Positions 1-6,661 of a DNA stretch of 64,000 nt are shown here, piece after piece. The first letter of the stretch is position 1. Each line of letters begins with the position of its first letter. The notes beneath the pieces were generated by a model, which saw only the letters and a list, made by a program, of their open reading frames with translations, was not told the DNA's origin and did no database searches. The translations under genes were made by a program, and so were the position numbers. Source of the stretch: Acetatifactor muris (GTDB taxonomy: Bacteria; Bacillota; Clostridia; Lachnospirales; Lachnospiraceae); NCBI GenBank assembly GCA_023663635.1, contig JAMPHD010000001.1:40892-104891 (forward strand). The letters are read 5' to 3'.

Positions 1-50
1 GCGTCGCCCTGTCACGGCGAAGGTCGTCGGTTCGAGTCCGATCTGGGTCG
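1..50 (+). tRNA. tRNA-Asp (GUC), 5' part outside window
   Basis: The anticodon arm is visible: stem TCGCC/GGCGA around the loop CTGTCAC, giving anticodon GTC (Asp). The T-arm follows with loop TTCGAGT at 31-37, then the 3' acceptor strand CTGGGTC at 43-49 and discriminator G at 50. CCA is not encoded. A short T-run follows directly. The D-arm and 5' acceptor strand lie before the window start. Confidence 0.9.
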
Positions 51-60
51 CTTTTTGTAC

Positions 61-131
61 GGGGTCTTAGCTTGGTCGGGAGAGCATCCGCTTTACAGGT
101 GGAGGGTGCAGGTTTAAGCTTTAGAGGCTCC
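61..131 (+). pseudogene. tRNA-Val (UAC)-like gene with a broken T-arm
   Basis: This 71-base stretch folds as a tRNA. The acceptor GGGGTCT/AGGCTCC pairs in 7 of 7 positions with wobbles, the D-stem is GCTT/GAGC, and the anticodon stem TCCGC/GTGGA encloses loop TTTACAG with anticodon TAC (Val). The T-arm is defective: two of five stem pairs (108-124 and 109-123) are lost, and the T-loop reads TTTAAGC, so the near-invariant C56 of the TTC motif is T. It sits 10 bases after tRNA-Asp and ends in a T-run. Either it is a decayed tRNA gene from the cluster or a tRNA-like RNA with an unusual elbow; the sequence favours decay. Confidence 0.5.
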
Positions 132-185
132 TTTTTGTTGTCTTTATATTTTCACGAAAAAACTTGTTTTAATTTCTTTGAACAG

Positions 186-215
186 TTGACAATCGAAGCT
201 TTCGCGAGATATACT
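186..215 (+). promoter_or_regulatory. sigma-A type promoter for the CheX-like/CheY pair
   Basis: TTGACA at 186-191 and TATACT at 210-215 are separated by 18 bases, about 75 bases upstream of the chosen start codon at 291. The -35 is a perfect consensus. Confidence 0.7.
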
Positions 216-290
216 AATAGATGAGTATTATATGATGTGTGGCATGTCATGATATATGATATGTCTTATATCAGAGACGGGAGAGGGAGT

Positions 291-1154
291 ATGGTAGAGC
301 ATATATTGGGAAATTATCTGATAGACACCGGCAAGATCACGAAAGAGCAGTTTGACAACGTGATGGAGTTGCAGGATACCACCCGCGTCAAATTGGGAGT
401 GCTTGCGGTATCCGAGGGTCTGATGACCACGGAGCAGGCCGATGAAGTCAATCTTTTGCAGATCGCGGAGGACAGACGGTTCGGAGATATCGCCATTGAG
501 GAAGGCTATCTCACGGCGGAACAGGTGGAAAAACTCCTCAAGAACCAAGGCTCTGCTTACTTGGCTTTCATACAGAATCTCATGGACGAGGATTATGTTA
601 CCTCGGAAGAGTTGGATTGGCTCTTGGATGATTTCAAGAAAGTCAATCATTACAGCAATTCGGATTTTGAAAACATCAAGAGCGATGATGTGGAAAAGAT
701 TCTTCCCTATCTGTTGCCGCAGGAGGCGATGACTTATTGCCCGTTGGTCGCAACGGTGGTGCGTGCCATGATCCGATTGGTGGATCGGCATGTGTATCTG
801 GGGAGAGCTGCCATGGACAGAAGTTTGCCCACGGCGGATCTGGCGCTACAGAGGATGACGGGAGTCAATGGAATCGTGGACTGTCTGGCTGAGAGAAACG
901 GCGCGCTTTTGAAGACCTGTTGTATCTACGGACAGGAGATGTTCTCCAAACTGGATGAGGTGGCTTTGGACGCCGCGGGTGAGTTGTTGAATTGCGCCAA
1001 TGGAATGTATGTGTCGGAGCTCAGCAATCAGGGAAGATTTCTGGACCTGATGCCTCCGGAATACGCGAGCATCGAGGGCGTTTCAGACATCTGCAGGATT
1101 CCCGTATTTATCGGGAATGTGGGATTGTATCTGATGGTAGGAAAATTGAAATAG
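291..1154 (+). CDS. CheX-type CheY-P phosphatase with an N-terminal repeat domain
   Basis: A 287-residue protein. Residues about 1-90 hold three copies of a repeat of the form LG-x2-L/A-x3-G-x-I/L/M-T-x2-Q (LGNYLIDTGKIT, LGVLAVSEGLMT, FGDIAIEEGYLT), which resembles the MshEN/T2SSE N-terminal fold found before pilus ATPases; that resemblance is by eye. The C-terminal half carries GELLNCANG, the E-x2-N signature of CheC/CheX/FliY phosphatases. The likely role is dephosphorylating CheY-P, and the next gene, 14 bases downstream, is a CheY. The start at 291 is chosen because GGGAGAGGGAG precedes it and the upstream in-frame residues look non-conserved. No CheA or CheW is in the window. Confidence 0.7.
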   Translation: MVEHILGNYLIDTGKITKEQFDNVMELQDTTRVKLGVLAVSEGLMTTEQADEVNLLQIAEDRRFGDIAIEEGYLTAEQVEKLLKNQGSAYLAFIQNLMDEDYVTSEELDWLLDDFKKVNHYSNSDFENIKSDDVEKILPYLLPQEAMTYCPLVATVVRAMIRLVDRHVYLGRAAMDRSLPTADLALQRMTGVNGIVDCLAERNGALLKTCCIYGQEMFSKLDEVALDAAGELLNCANGMYVSELSNQGRFLDLMPPEYASIEGVSDICRIPVFIGNVGLYLMVGKLK

Positions 1155-1168
1155 AGAGGAGAACAGCA

Positions 1169-1546
1169 ATGGCGAACATTATGATTGTGGATGATTCGAT
1201 CACATCCAGAAAATTTCTACGAGAGATTTTGGAGCGTAATGGACATACCGTGCTGGGCGAGGCCGTAAACGGTGAGGAGGGCTACCTGAAGTTCAAAGAA
1301 TTACATCCGGATGTGGTCACGATGGATATCACAATGCCGGTCATGGATGGCATTGAAAGTTTGAGCCTTATCAAGAAAGAAAATCCGGAAGTCAAGGTGC
1401 TGATGATCACCTCGGCGGGACAGAAAGAGAAGATGATCGAGTCCATCAAGCGGGGAGCGGATGAGTTTATCATGAAACCCTTTAATGAGGCAGAGATCCT
1501 TGGGGCTTTGGAGAAAACCATACACATACAGAGCGCACATAAATAA
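1169..1546 (+). CDS. cheY: CheY-like single-domain response regulator
   Basis: A 125-residue protein made of one receiver domain. The acidic pocket (IMIVDDS), the phospho-acceptor Asp in VTMDITMPVMDG, the switch Ser/Thr in MITSAG and the conserved Lys in IMKPFN are all present, so it should be phosphorylatable. No output domain follows. The start ATG is 14 bases after the CheX-like stop and has GAGAGGAGAACAGCA before it, so the two genes are probably co-transcribed: a response regulator with its phosphatase. The cognate kinase is not in view. Confidence 0.9.
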   Translation: MANIMIVDDSITSRKFLREILERNGHTVLGEAVNGEEGYLKFKELHPDVVTMDITMPVMDGIESLSLIKKENPEVKVLMITSAGQKEKMIESIKRGADEFIMKPFNEAEILGALEKTIHIQSAHK

Positions 1547-1566
1547 CACACATAAGTAAAATAGAA

Positions 1567-1594
1567 ACGGATTCCTGTCACTTCAGGAATCCGT
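1567..1594. terminator. Bidirectional hairpin between cheY and sufB/D
   Basis: ACGGATTCCTG (1567-1577) pairs perfectly with CAGGAATCCGT (1584-1594) around a 6-base loop. T-rich DNA follows on the minus-strand side and a short TTT on the plus side. The hairpin contains the stop codon of the minus-strand sufB/D gene, so both convergent units probably end here. Confidence 0.7.
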
Positions 1595-2495
1595 TTATGA
1601 TTTGTTCCTCGGCCTCGGCTTCCGTGAGGCCCAGGGTCATGAGCTTGGTGATCTGATCGCCGGCGATCTTGCCGATGGCGGCTTCATGGATCAGCGCGGC
1701 ATCGGGATGATTGGCGGCAATCTCCGGAATGGCGCGGATGGTGGCGTTGTCCATGATGATGGCATCACATTCGGAATGTCCCGCGCATTGGTTGTTGCCA
1801 TTGATGGTTGCGAGAAAGACCTGTTTGGAGTCGTCTCTTGCCACGGCTCTGGAGATCAGATTGGCGCTTGCGCCCGGGCCGTTTAAGTCCACATGAAAAG
1901 AGGACTCGGCATACTGGCTGCCGTGGGTCATGAGGCGCTCGGTGATCACCAGCTTGGCGCCGTTCTCCAAGGTGGCGGTGGTGGAGCGCTTGGTGGAGTC
2001 CACGCCGCGGATCTGCACGGTCTCCATCTCCATGAAACTGTTTTCCCCCAGTTCCACCACGGTCTGCGGGTTCATGACGCGCCCGCCCTTGCCGTTCCCG
2101 CTGCCGTAATGTTTTTCCACATATTTGACATGGCTGTTTCGGCCGATATAAAAGCTGTGAATGCCGTCATGGCGGCTCTCGCTGTCCCCGCCGTTGTGGA
2201 TGCCGCATCCCGCGATGATGGTCACGTCGCAGTCATCCCCCACATGAAAATCGTTATAGACCATCTCGGTGAGGCCGCTCTGACTCAGCACCACGGGGAT
2301 GTGTACGCTCTCTTTGCGGGTTCCCGGCCTGATCAGGATATCTATGCCCTGTCTGTCCTCCTTGGTCACAATGTCGATATTGGCGGTGGTGTTGCGCCCC
2401 ACGCTCTCGCCATTGGCTCTGATATTGTAGGCTCCTGCCGGAATTTCGTGCAGACCGGCCACCTGTTCTAATAAGTTTTGCTGTATCGCGTCCAT
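1578..2495 (-). CDS. SufB/SufD-family Fe-S scaffold protein
   Basis: A 305-residue member of the SufB/SufD core family (beta-helix region with IHNGGDSESRHDGIHSF, and the C-terminal block around NNQCAGHSECDAIIMDN followed by EAAIGKIAGDQITKLM). It is shorter than classical SufB (about 470) and close to the minimal SmsB type. It probably assembles Fe-S clusters with the SufC ATPase encoded 21 bases upstream. No sufS, sufU or second sufB/D gene is adjacent, which is the layout expected of a minimal two-gene SMS/SUF system. The start has GCAGGAGGTTATT before ATG. Confidence 0.85.
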   Translation of the reverse strand: MDAIQQNLLEQVAGLHEIPAGAYNIRANGESVGRNTTANIDIVTKEDRQGIDILIRPGTRKESVHIPVVLSQSGLTEMVYNDFHVGDDCDVTIIAGCGIHNGGDSESRHDGIHSFYIGRNSHVKYVEKHYGSGNGKGGRVMNPQTVVELGENSFMEMETVQIRGVDSTKRSTTATLENGAKLVITERLMTHGSQYAESSFHVDLNGPGASANLISRAVARDDSKQVFLATINGNNQCAGHSECDAIIMDNATIRAIPEIAANHPDAALIHEAAIGKIAGDQITKLMTLGLTEAEAEEQIINGFLK

Positions 2496-2516
2496 AATAA
2501 CCTCCTGCAGGCCCTG

Positions 2517-3242
2517 TCACTGATAAAATTTGCAGCTCTCCGTGTCCTTTAAAAGTTCGGGTAGGATTTCCGATTTGTTGCCTTTGGCCTTGATCTCACC
2601 GTTTGCCACCACCACGATCTCGTCGGCTATATTCAGGATGCGTTCCTGATGGGATATGATGATCAGGGAATTGTCGCTGGTCTCATGCAGTTCCTCAAAC
2701 ACCTTGATCAGATTGTTGAAACTCCACAGATCGATGCCCGCCTCTGGCTCGTCGAAGACGGACAGCGGGGTGTTGCGCGCGATGATGGTGGCGATCTCAA
2801 TGCGCTTTAACTCGCCCCCGGAGAGGCTGGCGTCCACATCCCGGTTGATGTAGTCTCTGGCGCACAATCCCACCTTGGACAGATATTCACAGGCGCCGGC
2901 GGCGCTGAGTTTCTTGTCCGTGCCGGCGGAGAGCGTGATGAGATCTTTTACCTTGATGCCCTTGAAACGCACCGGCTGCTGAAAGGCAAAGCTGATGCCC
3001 AGATTGGCCCGCTCCGTGATGCTCATGTCCGTGATATCCGTGCCGTTCCAAATGATGCGGCCGCCGGTGGGATGCTCGATGCCCATGATCAGTTTGGCCA
3101 ATGTGGATTTGCCGCCGCCGTTGGGGCCGGTGATGGCGGTGAAAGTGTGATCCTCTAAAGTCAGGTTGATATTTTTAATGATCTCTTTGGATTCCGTGTC
3201 CTGTCCGGACACCTGAAAGGAGAGATCCTGTAGCTGTAGCAT
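2517..3242 (-). CDS. sufC: SufC Fe-S assembly ATPase
   Basis: A 241-residue ABC-type ATPase: Walker A GPNGGGKSTLA near residue 40, SufC-type signature LSGGELKRIEIA, Walker B SVFDEPEAGID and the switch His in IIISHQERIL. It energises the SufB/D scaffold encoded immediately downstream. The order sufC then sufB/D on one transcript is typical of Clostridia and methanogen SMS loci. AAGGAGG lies 7 bases before the ATG. A TATACT-like box on the minus strand in the spacer (near 3277) may be its -10. Confidence 0.92.
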   Translation of the reverse strand: MLQLQDLSFQVSGQDTESKEIIKNINLTLEDHTFTAITGPNGGGKSTLAKLIMGIEHPTGGRIIWNGTDITDMSITERANLGISFAFQQPVRFKGIKVKDLITLSAGTDKKLSAAGACEYLSKVGLCARDYINRDVDASLSGGELKRIEIATIIARNTPLSVFDEPEAGIDLWSFNNLIKVFEELHETSDNSLIIISHQERILNIADEIVVVANGEIKAKGNKSEILPELLKDTESCKFYQ

Positions 3243-3403
3243 GGGGTTTCCTCCTTGGAATGTTCTATGTCAGATAAGTATAACACAAAAGAGGGAAAAA
3301 GCATACTGTTTTTGTATGAATTATTTGCCGCCTGAATGATTTACGATTATTTGAGGCGAATTATTGCGCCTGATCCGTTCACTACATTTATATCTCTAAA
3401 AGC

Positions 3404-3443
3404 TAAACTTCCCTCTTGATTTTGACGATATATATGATACAAT
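3404..3443 (+). promoter_or_regulatory. Candidate SigD (flagellar-type) promoter with overlapping SigA option
   Basis: TAAA at 3404-3407 and GACGATAT at 3424-3431 are 16 bases apart, against the Bacillus SigD pattern TAAA-N14-16-GCCGATAT (one mismatch). A sigma-A reading also exists in the same DNA: TTGATT (3416-3421), 16 bases, TACAAT (3438-3443). Either would transcribe the FliD-like gene with a leader of about 170-190 bases. The rest of the 380-base spacer 3243-3622 shows no gene. Confidence 0.45.
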
Positions 3444-3622
3444 AATGAGAGAAGAATCATTTACGCACATAATCTATTCAAGAGAATGGATTCTCCACTC
3501 AGTCGTTTCGCCGCGCGGAAGGGAATTTGCATACGGCGGAAGGAGAGGAAACATGGCAAAGGGCACGGATGCCCGCAACTTTTTTCAGGCAGCAGAGCGC
3601 TGCGCTACAAGGAGGTAATGAT

Positions 3623-4843
3623 ATGAGTATCAATTTCAACAACAACTCAAGCATCTCCAGTCTGTTCTCGTCCCTTGGTTCGAGCGGCAGTTCGGGTCTC
3701 TCCAGTTTTCTGGGAGATTATGCCAGTATTAAGAATGGCAGCTACGGCAGGCTGATGAAGGCTTATTATGGCAAGGGCAATTCTTCGGGCATAGCGTCGT
3801 CGGGCAGCAAGACGACCGGCACGAACAATGTGCTCGACAAGATCTTTGAGGAGAAGAGGAATCCGAAGGTTTCCAAGGATGTGGAGGAAGCCAATTCCAA
3901 TCTGACCACGGGGCTTTCGACCATGAAGACTTCCGTTGCGGCATTGCAGAAGAGTTCCACCTATGAGGACACGGAGAACGGCGCGACTGCCGCGAGCAAA
4001 GTGCTCACCGCAGTGAAGGCGTATGTGTCGGACTACAATGACGTGGTGAACGCCGCAAAGGGTTCCACTCTGTCCGGCAAGACGGCATATGTGGCCAATA
4101 TGATGAGCACCACGGCCGCAAGCGCCGATCAGCTCGCGGAGATCGGAATCAAAGTCAACGCAAACGGCACGTTGGAGCTGAATGAGGGTACGCTGAAAGC
4201 GGCTGATATCTCCAAGGTGCAGGATATGTTCTCCTCCGAGAATATCATGAGTTACGGCTCCAAGATCGCGTCCCGTCTTAAGTTTGCGGGTTCCGCGGCT
4301 ACAGGTTCCACCACGGGCAGCAAAGAGACCACGGATACCAATGACACGGCGGCAGCAGGTTCCGCCGCGGCAGGTCTCAAGGCGGACGGCACGGCGCTTG
4401 CGTCTGACGAACTTTACGCAAAGGTAAAGGATAAGGACGGCAACGAGACGGACAAATACGATGTGGACGGCATCTTTGCCAAGGCGAAGAGCTTTGTGAA
4501 CAACTACAATAAGATGTTTGAGGTGGCTGAATCCGGTTCCAATTCCGGCGTGGTGGCGAATCTGTCCTACATCAGACAGAAGACCGCGCAGAACGCTAAT
4601 GCGCTCAAGCAGCTCGGAATCAGCGTGGATCAGAAGGGACAGCTGTCGATCGATGAGGATACTTTCAAGAAAGCAGATATGGCCCAGGTGCAGAAGGTCT
4701 TCAAGGACTACGGTTCTTCCATCGCCACCAACGCGTCTCTGGTAGATTACTATATGACGACACAGGCGAATGCCGCGGACGGTTATACCTCTGCAGGCGC
4801 ATATAATGTGCAGAACAATTCCCATTATGCCGGCACCGTGTAA
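3623..4843 (+). CDS. Protein with two FliD C-terminal-like modules
   Basis: A 406-residue protein with no membrane segment or cleavable signal peptide, rich in Ser, Gly, Ala and Thr. Two copies of one module are visible, at about residues 128-240 and 284-392. Each starts with V-x2-YN-x-V/M, then LxxxGIxVxxxGxLxLxExTxKxAD and VQxxF. The same pattern ends flagellar cap protein FliD (GI-x-dG-x-L-x-l-D). The N-terminal 60 residues are Ser/Asn/Gly-rich and low in complexity. GGAGGTAATGAT before ATG 3623 sets the start. A third copy is in the 220-residue protein at 46.9 kb. It could be a flagellar accessory or surface protein; function unknown. Confidence 0.65.
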   Translation: MSINFNNNSSISSLFSSLGSSGSSGLSSFLGDYASIKNGSYGRLMKAYYGKGNSSGIASSGSKTTGTNNVLDKIFEEKRNPKVSKDVEEANSNLTTGLSTMKTSVAALQKSSTYEDTENGATAASKVLTAVKAYVSDYNDVVNAAKGSTLSGKTAYVANMMSTTAASADQLAEIGIKVNANGTLELNEGTLKAADISKVQDMFSSENIMSYGSKIASRLKFAGSAATGSTTGSKETTDTNDTAAAGSAAAGLKADGTALASDELYAKVKDKDGNETDKYDVDGIFAKAKSFVNNYNKMFEVAESGSNSGVVANLSYIRQKTAQNANALKQLGISVDQKGQLSIDEDTFKKADMAQVQKVFKDYGSSIATNASLVDYYMTTQANAADGYTSAGAYNVQNNSHYAGTV

Positions 4844-4893
4844 TATGCCGGTATGATCTGCCTTGGACAGGCGGAATATAGGAAGATGTGATA

Positions 4894-4930
4894 AATGCCG
4901 GTCTCCGCGTAAACATCGGAGACCGGCATT
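4894..4930 (+). terminator. Strong hairpin after the FliD-like gene
   Basis: A 14-bp perfect stem, AATGCCGGTCTCCG (4894-4907) with its complement at 4917-4930, around a 9-base loop. It lies 50 bases after the stop codon. No T-run follows, so termination is likely but not certain. Confidence 0.55.
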
Positions 4931-5004
4931 GCAGTTGTGTTGAGGACTTGCGTTGCTGATTTGCCTTGCCGACTCGCATTAGTGACTTGCATTTGAAAAA
5001 GTGC

Positions 5005-5033
5005 TTGACTTTTGGCCGGGAAACGGTTACAAT
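5005..5033 (+). promoter_or_regulatory. Promoter of tRNA-Arg
   Basis: TTGACT (5005-5010), 17 bases, TACAAT (5028-5033), followed 30 bases later by the mature 5' end of the tRNA. Confidence 0.65.
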
Positions 5034-5062
5034 ATAATTCGTTGCAGATAGTTTGCGACAAT

Positions 5063-5136
5063 GTGCGCTTAGCTCAGCTGGATAGAGCGTTTGGCTACGG
5101 ACCAAAAGGTCGGGGGTTCGAATCCTCTAGCGCACG
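5063..5136 (+). tRNA. tRNA-Arg (ACG)
   Basis: A complete 74-base cloverleaf. The acceptor GTGCGCT/AGCGCAC pairs in all seven positions, the D-arm contains AGCTCAGCTGGATAGAGC, and the anticodon stem TTTGG/CCAAA encloses CTACGGA (anticodon ACG, read as ICG after deamination). The T-loop is TTCGAAT and the discriminator is G. CCA is not encoded. Confidence 0.95.
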
Positions 5137-5141
5137 TTTTT

Positions 5142-5220
5142 GTGCGCTTTAGCACGTTTACGTGCGCTTGCGCACGTGTGCGCTTTAGCACGTTTTTGTG
5201 CGCTTGTGCGCTTTAGCACG
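5142..5220 (+). repeat. Repeat cluster built from the tRNA-Arg acceptor sequence
   Basis: GTGCGCTTTAGCACG occurs three times (5142-5156, 5178-5192, 5206-5220), with variants such as CGTGCGCTTGCGCACG between them, starting 6 bases after the tRNA-Arg 3' end. Each unit contains the tRNA acceptor motif GTGCGCT and its complement, so each folds as a small hairpin. It may come from repeated slippage or from duplications of the tRNA end. It could act as a terminator or processing region for the tRNA transcript. Confidence 0.75.
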
Positions 5221-5399
5221 TTTACGCGCGCTTGCACATTTCAGTCCTGAGAATATCAGATTCCCGGGGCTTTTTATTTTGCATAAAATATGGCGCGGCG
5301 GCCCCGCGCTTTATAAAAAATTTATAAATCCTTCCTTTTTATGTTATTTACCGTCAAAGGCGGGCGTGATAAAATAGTATCTGACGGGGAGAGACCGGG

Positions 5400-5789
5400 A
5401 TGAGTGGAATTGTGTACGACGCAAGGAGAATCAGGGCATATGAAGGGCTGATGGCATTGGGCGGATACGCCGGCAAGGATGCCCGGTGGTTGGAATCGCT
5501 GTGGCGTGAGCTTGTGCCGGACGGTCCGCTGATGAAGGAGTTTATGTACTATCTGGATCATCACGGTTTCCTCGATGAGTTAAAATGTGAAGGCTATGCG
5601 CTCACAGACCTGTATGTGTGGCAGATGGATCGCTACAATCTTGTGCGTGAGGTGGGCAAGAACACGGAATGTTGTAACAAGGAGGCCATGGTGTTGAACG
5701 CTTTTTATACCATGAGCCGGATGCAGAAGGAACCTGCAGTCTATGTGAAACGACTCACGTCGGGAGAGGGAATGGATCAGTTGCAATGA
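5400..5789 (+). CDS. Hypothetical protein upstream of a DUF1700 gene
   Basis: A 129-residue soluble, probably helical protein; I do not recognise the family. It has three Cys, two of them adjacent (TECCNKE near residue 90), a cluster of aromatic residues (FMYYLDHHGFLDE) and no membrane segment. GGGGAGAGACCGGG precedes the ATG, and a TTTACC-N17-TAAAAT promoter can be read about 30 bases further up. It overlaps the following DUF1700 gene by 4 bases (ATGA), so the two are translationally coupled. Confidence 0.7.
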   Translation: MSGIVYDARRIRAYEGLMALGGYAGKDARWLESLWRELVPDGPLMKEFMYYLDHHGFLDELKCEGYALTDLYVWQMDRYNLVREVGKNTECCNKEAMVLNAFYTMSRMQKEPAVYVKRLTSGEGMDQLQ

Positions 5790-6214
5790 ATAAACAGGAG
5801 TTTGTGGACAGACTGAGGGCTGCTCTGACGGGACGGATTCCCGCATCCCAAGTGGAGGAAAATGTCAATTATTATATGGATTACATCAACACGGAGATCC
5901 GAAAGGGCCGCAGTGAGGAGGAAGTGCTGCAGTCTCTGGGAGATCCGCGTCTGATCGCCCGCACCATCATACAGACGAGCGGCGCGTCGGGCATTGAGTA
6001 TTCCGCCGGCTATCAGGGGGAGAGTTATGGTACGGAATCCGGACGGCACAGGAGTTTCCGCATTCCGGGATGGCTTTTCGTACTTCTGATCTTTCTTGTC
6101 ATTGTTTTGATCATCGGCATCGTATTTTCAATCCTGTCCGCTCTCTGGCCTTTTATTCTGATGACGGTGGCAATCGTTCTTTTGGTTAAACTCTTCAGAG
6201 ACTGGCTCAATTAG
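5786..6214 (+). CDS. DUF1700/HAAS-domain membrane protein
   Basis: A 142-residue protein. Residues 1-65 match the HAAS/DUF1700 pattern (MNKQEFVDRLRAAL, then VEENVNYYMDYI, EEEVLQSLGDPRLIARTI), a helical domain that begins many small Firmicute membrane proteins. Residues about 90-138 form two closely spaced membrane segments ending in KLFRDWLN. Such proteins are often encoded beside PadR-type regulators; none is here. It overlaps the upstream gene by 4 bases. Confidence 0.8.
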   Translation: MNKQEFVDRLRAALTGRIPASQVEENVNYYMDYINTEIRKGRSEEEVLQSLGDPRLIARTIIQTSGASGIEYSAGYQGESYGTESGRHRSFRIPGWLFVLLIFLVIVLIIGIVFSILSALWPFILMTVAIVLLVKLFRDWLN

Positions 6215-6353
6215 ACATACTTTGTAACATAAGAGCAGTCCGCAGAACGTGCTGTCCGTTGTTTGGTAAAAAATTCCATGTAAACATGGGATATTTCGAA
6301 ACTTTTTCAGACATACTACTTCTGTAACTAACAACCAACAGGAGGGAAATGTT

Positions 6354-6509
6354 ATGTCTAACAACAATCAGAACTACGACAATAACAAGTACAACAACAG
6401 CACCAAGAATTCTGACAACAGCCAGAATTGCAAGAACAGCCAGAACAACAATCAGAACAATAACAAGAACAACCAGAACAATCAGAACAACAACCAGAAC
6501 AATTACTAA
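6354..6509 (+). CDS. 51-residue Asn/Gln-rich small protein
   Basis: A short reading frame with GGAGGGAAATGTT immediately before ATG 6354 and a strong terminator 42 bases after the stop. The product has 27 Asn and 7 Gln in 51 residues, begins MSNNNQNYDNNKYNNS and ends NNY, with one Cys at residue 26. It has no hydrophobic segment and should be disordered. Codons AAC and AAT are mixed, so this is not a simple triplet expansion. A small hairpin (TTCCATGT/ACATGGGA, 6275-6292) lies in the 139-base leader. Function unknown; similar Asn-rich small proteins occur in Clostridia, but I cannot name a family. Confidence 0.75.
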   Translation: MSNNNQNYDNNKYNNSTKNSDNSQNCKNSQNNNQNNNKNNQNNQNNNQNNY

Positions 6510-6550
6510 GGTTGCTGCGGATCCGGCAGGACGGGGACGCCTTGAGGTGT

Positions 6551-6575
6551 AGGGACACCTCAGGGTGTCCCTTTT
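6551..6575 (+). terminator. Rho-independent terminator after the Asn-rich gene
   Basis: AGGGACACC (6551-6559) pairs with GGTGTCCCT (6564-6572) around a TCAG tetraloop and runs straight into TTT. It ends the small-protein transcript before the methyltransferase gene. Confidence 0.85.
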
Positions 6576-6661
6576 GCCTGTAATCGGGACTTTACATAAT
6601 TTCACAAAACGGGTATACTTAAAGACAAAATGGAATCAGAGACGATGGAAAAGGTATCGAT

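Noticed and set aside
5142-5220. CRISPR-like array after tRNA-Arg
   Set aside because: The units are 15 bases, spacers are short and similar to the units, and no cas gene is nearby.
6349-6552. A 67-residue Thr/Arg-rich frame overlapping the Asn-rich small gene
   Set aside because: It is the +1 reading of the Asn/Gln repeats (AAC read as ACA). The SD and terminator fit the 51-residue frame instead.
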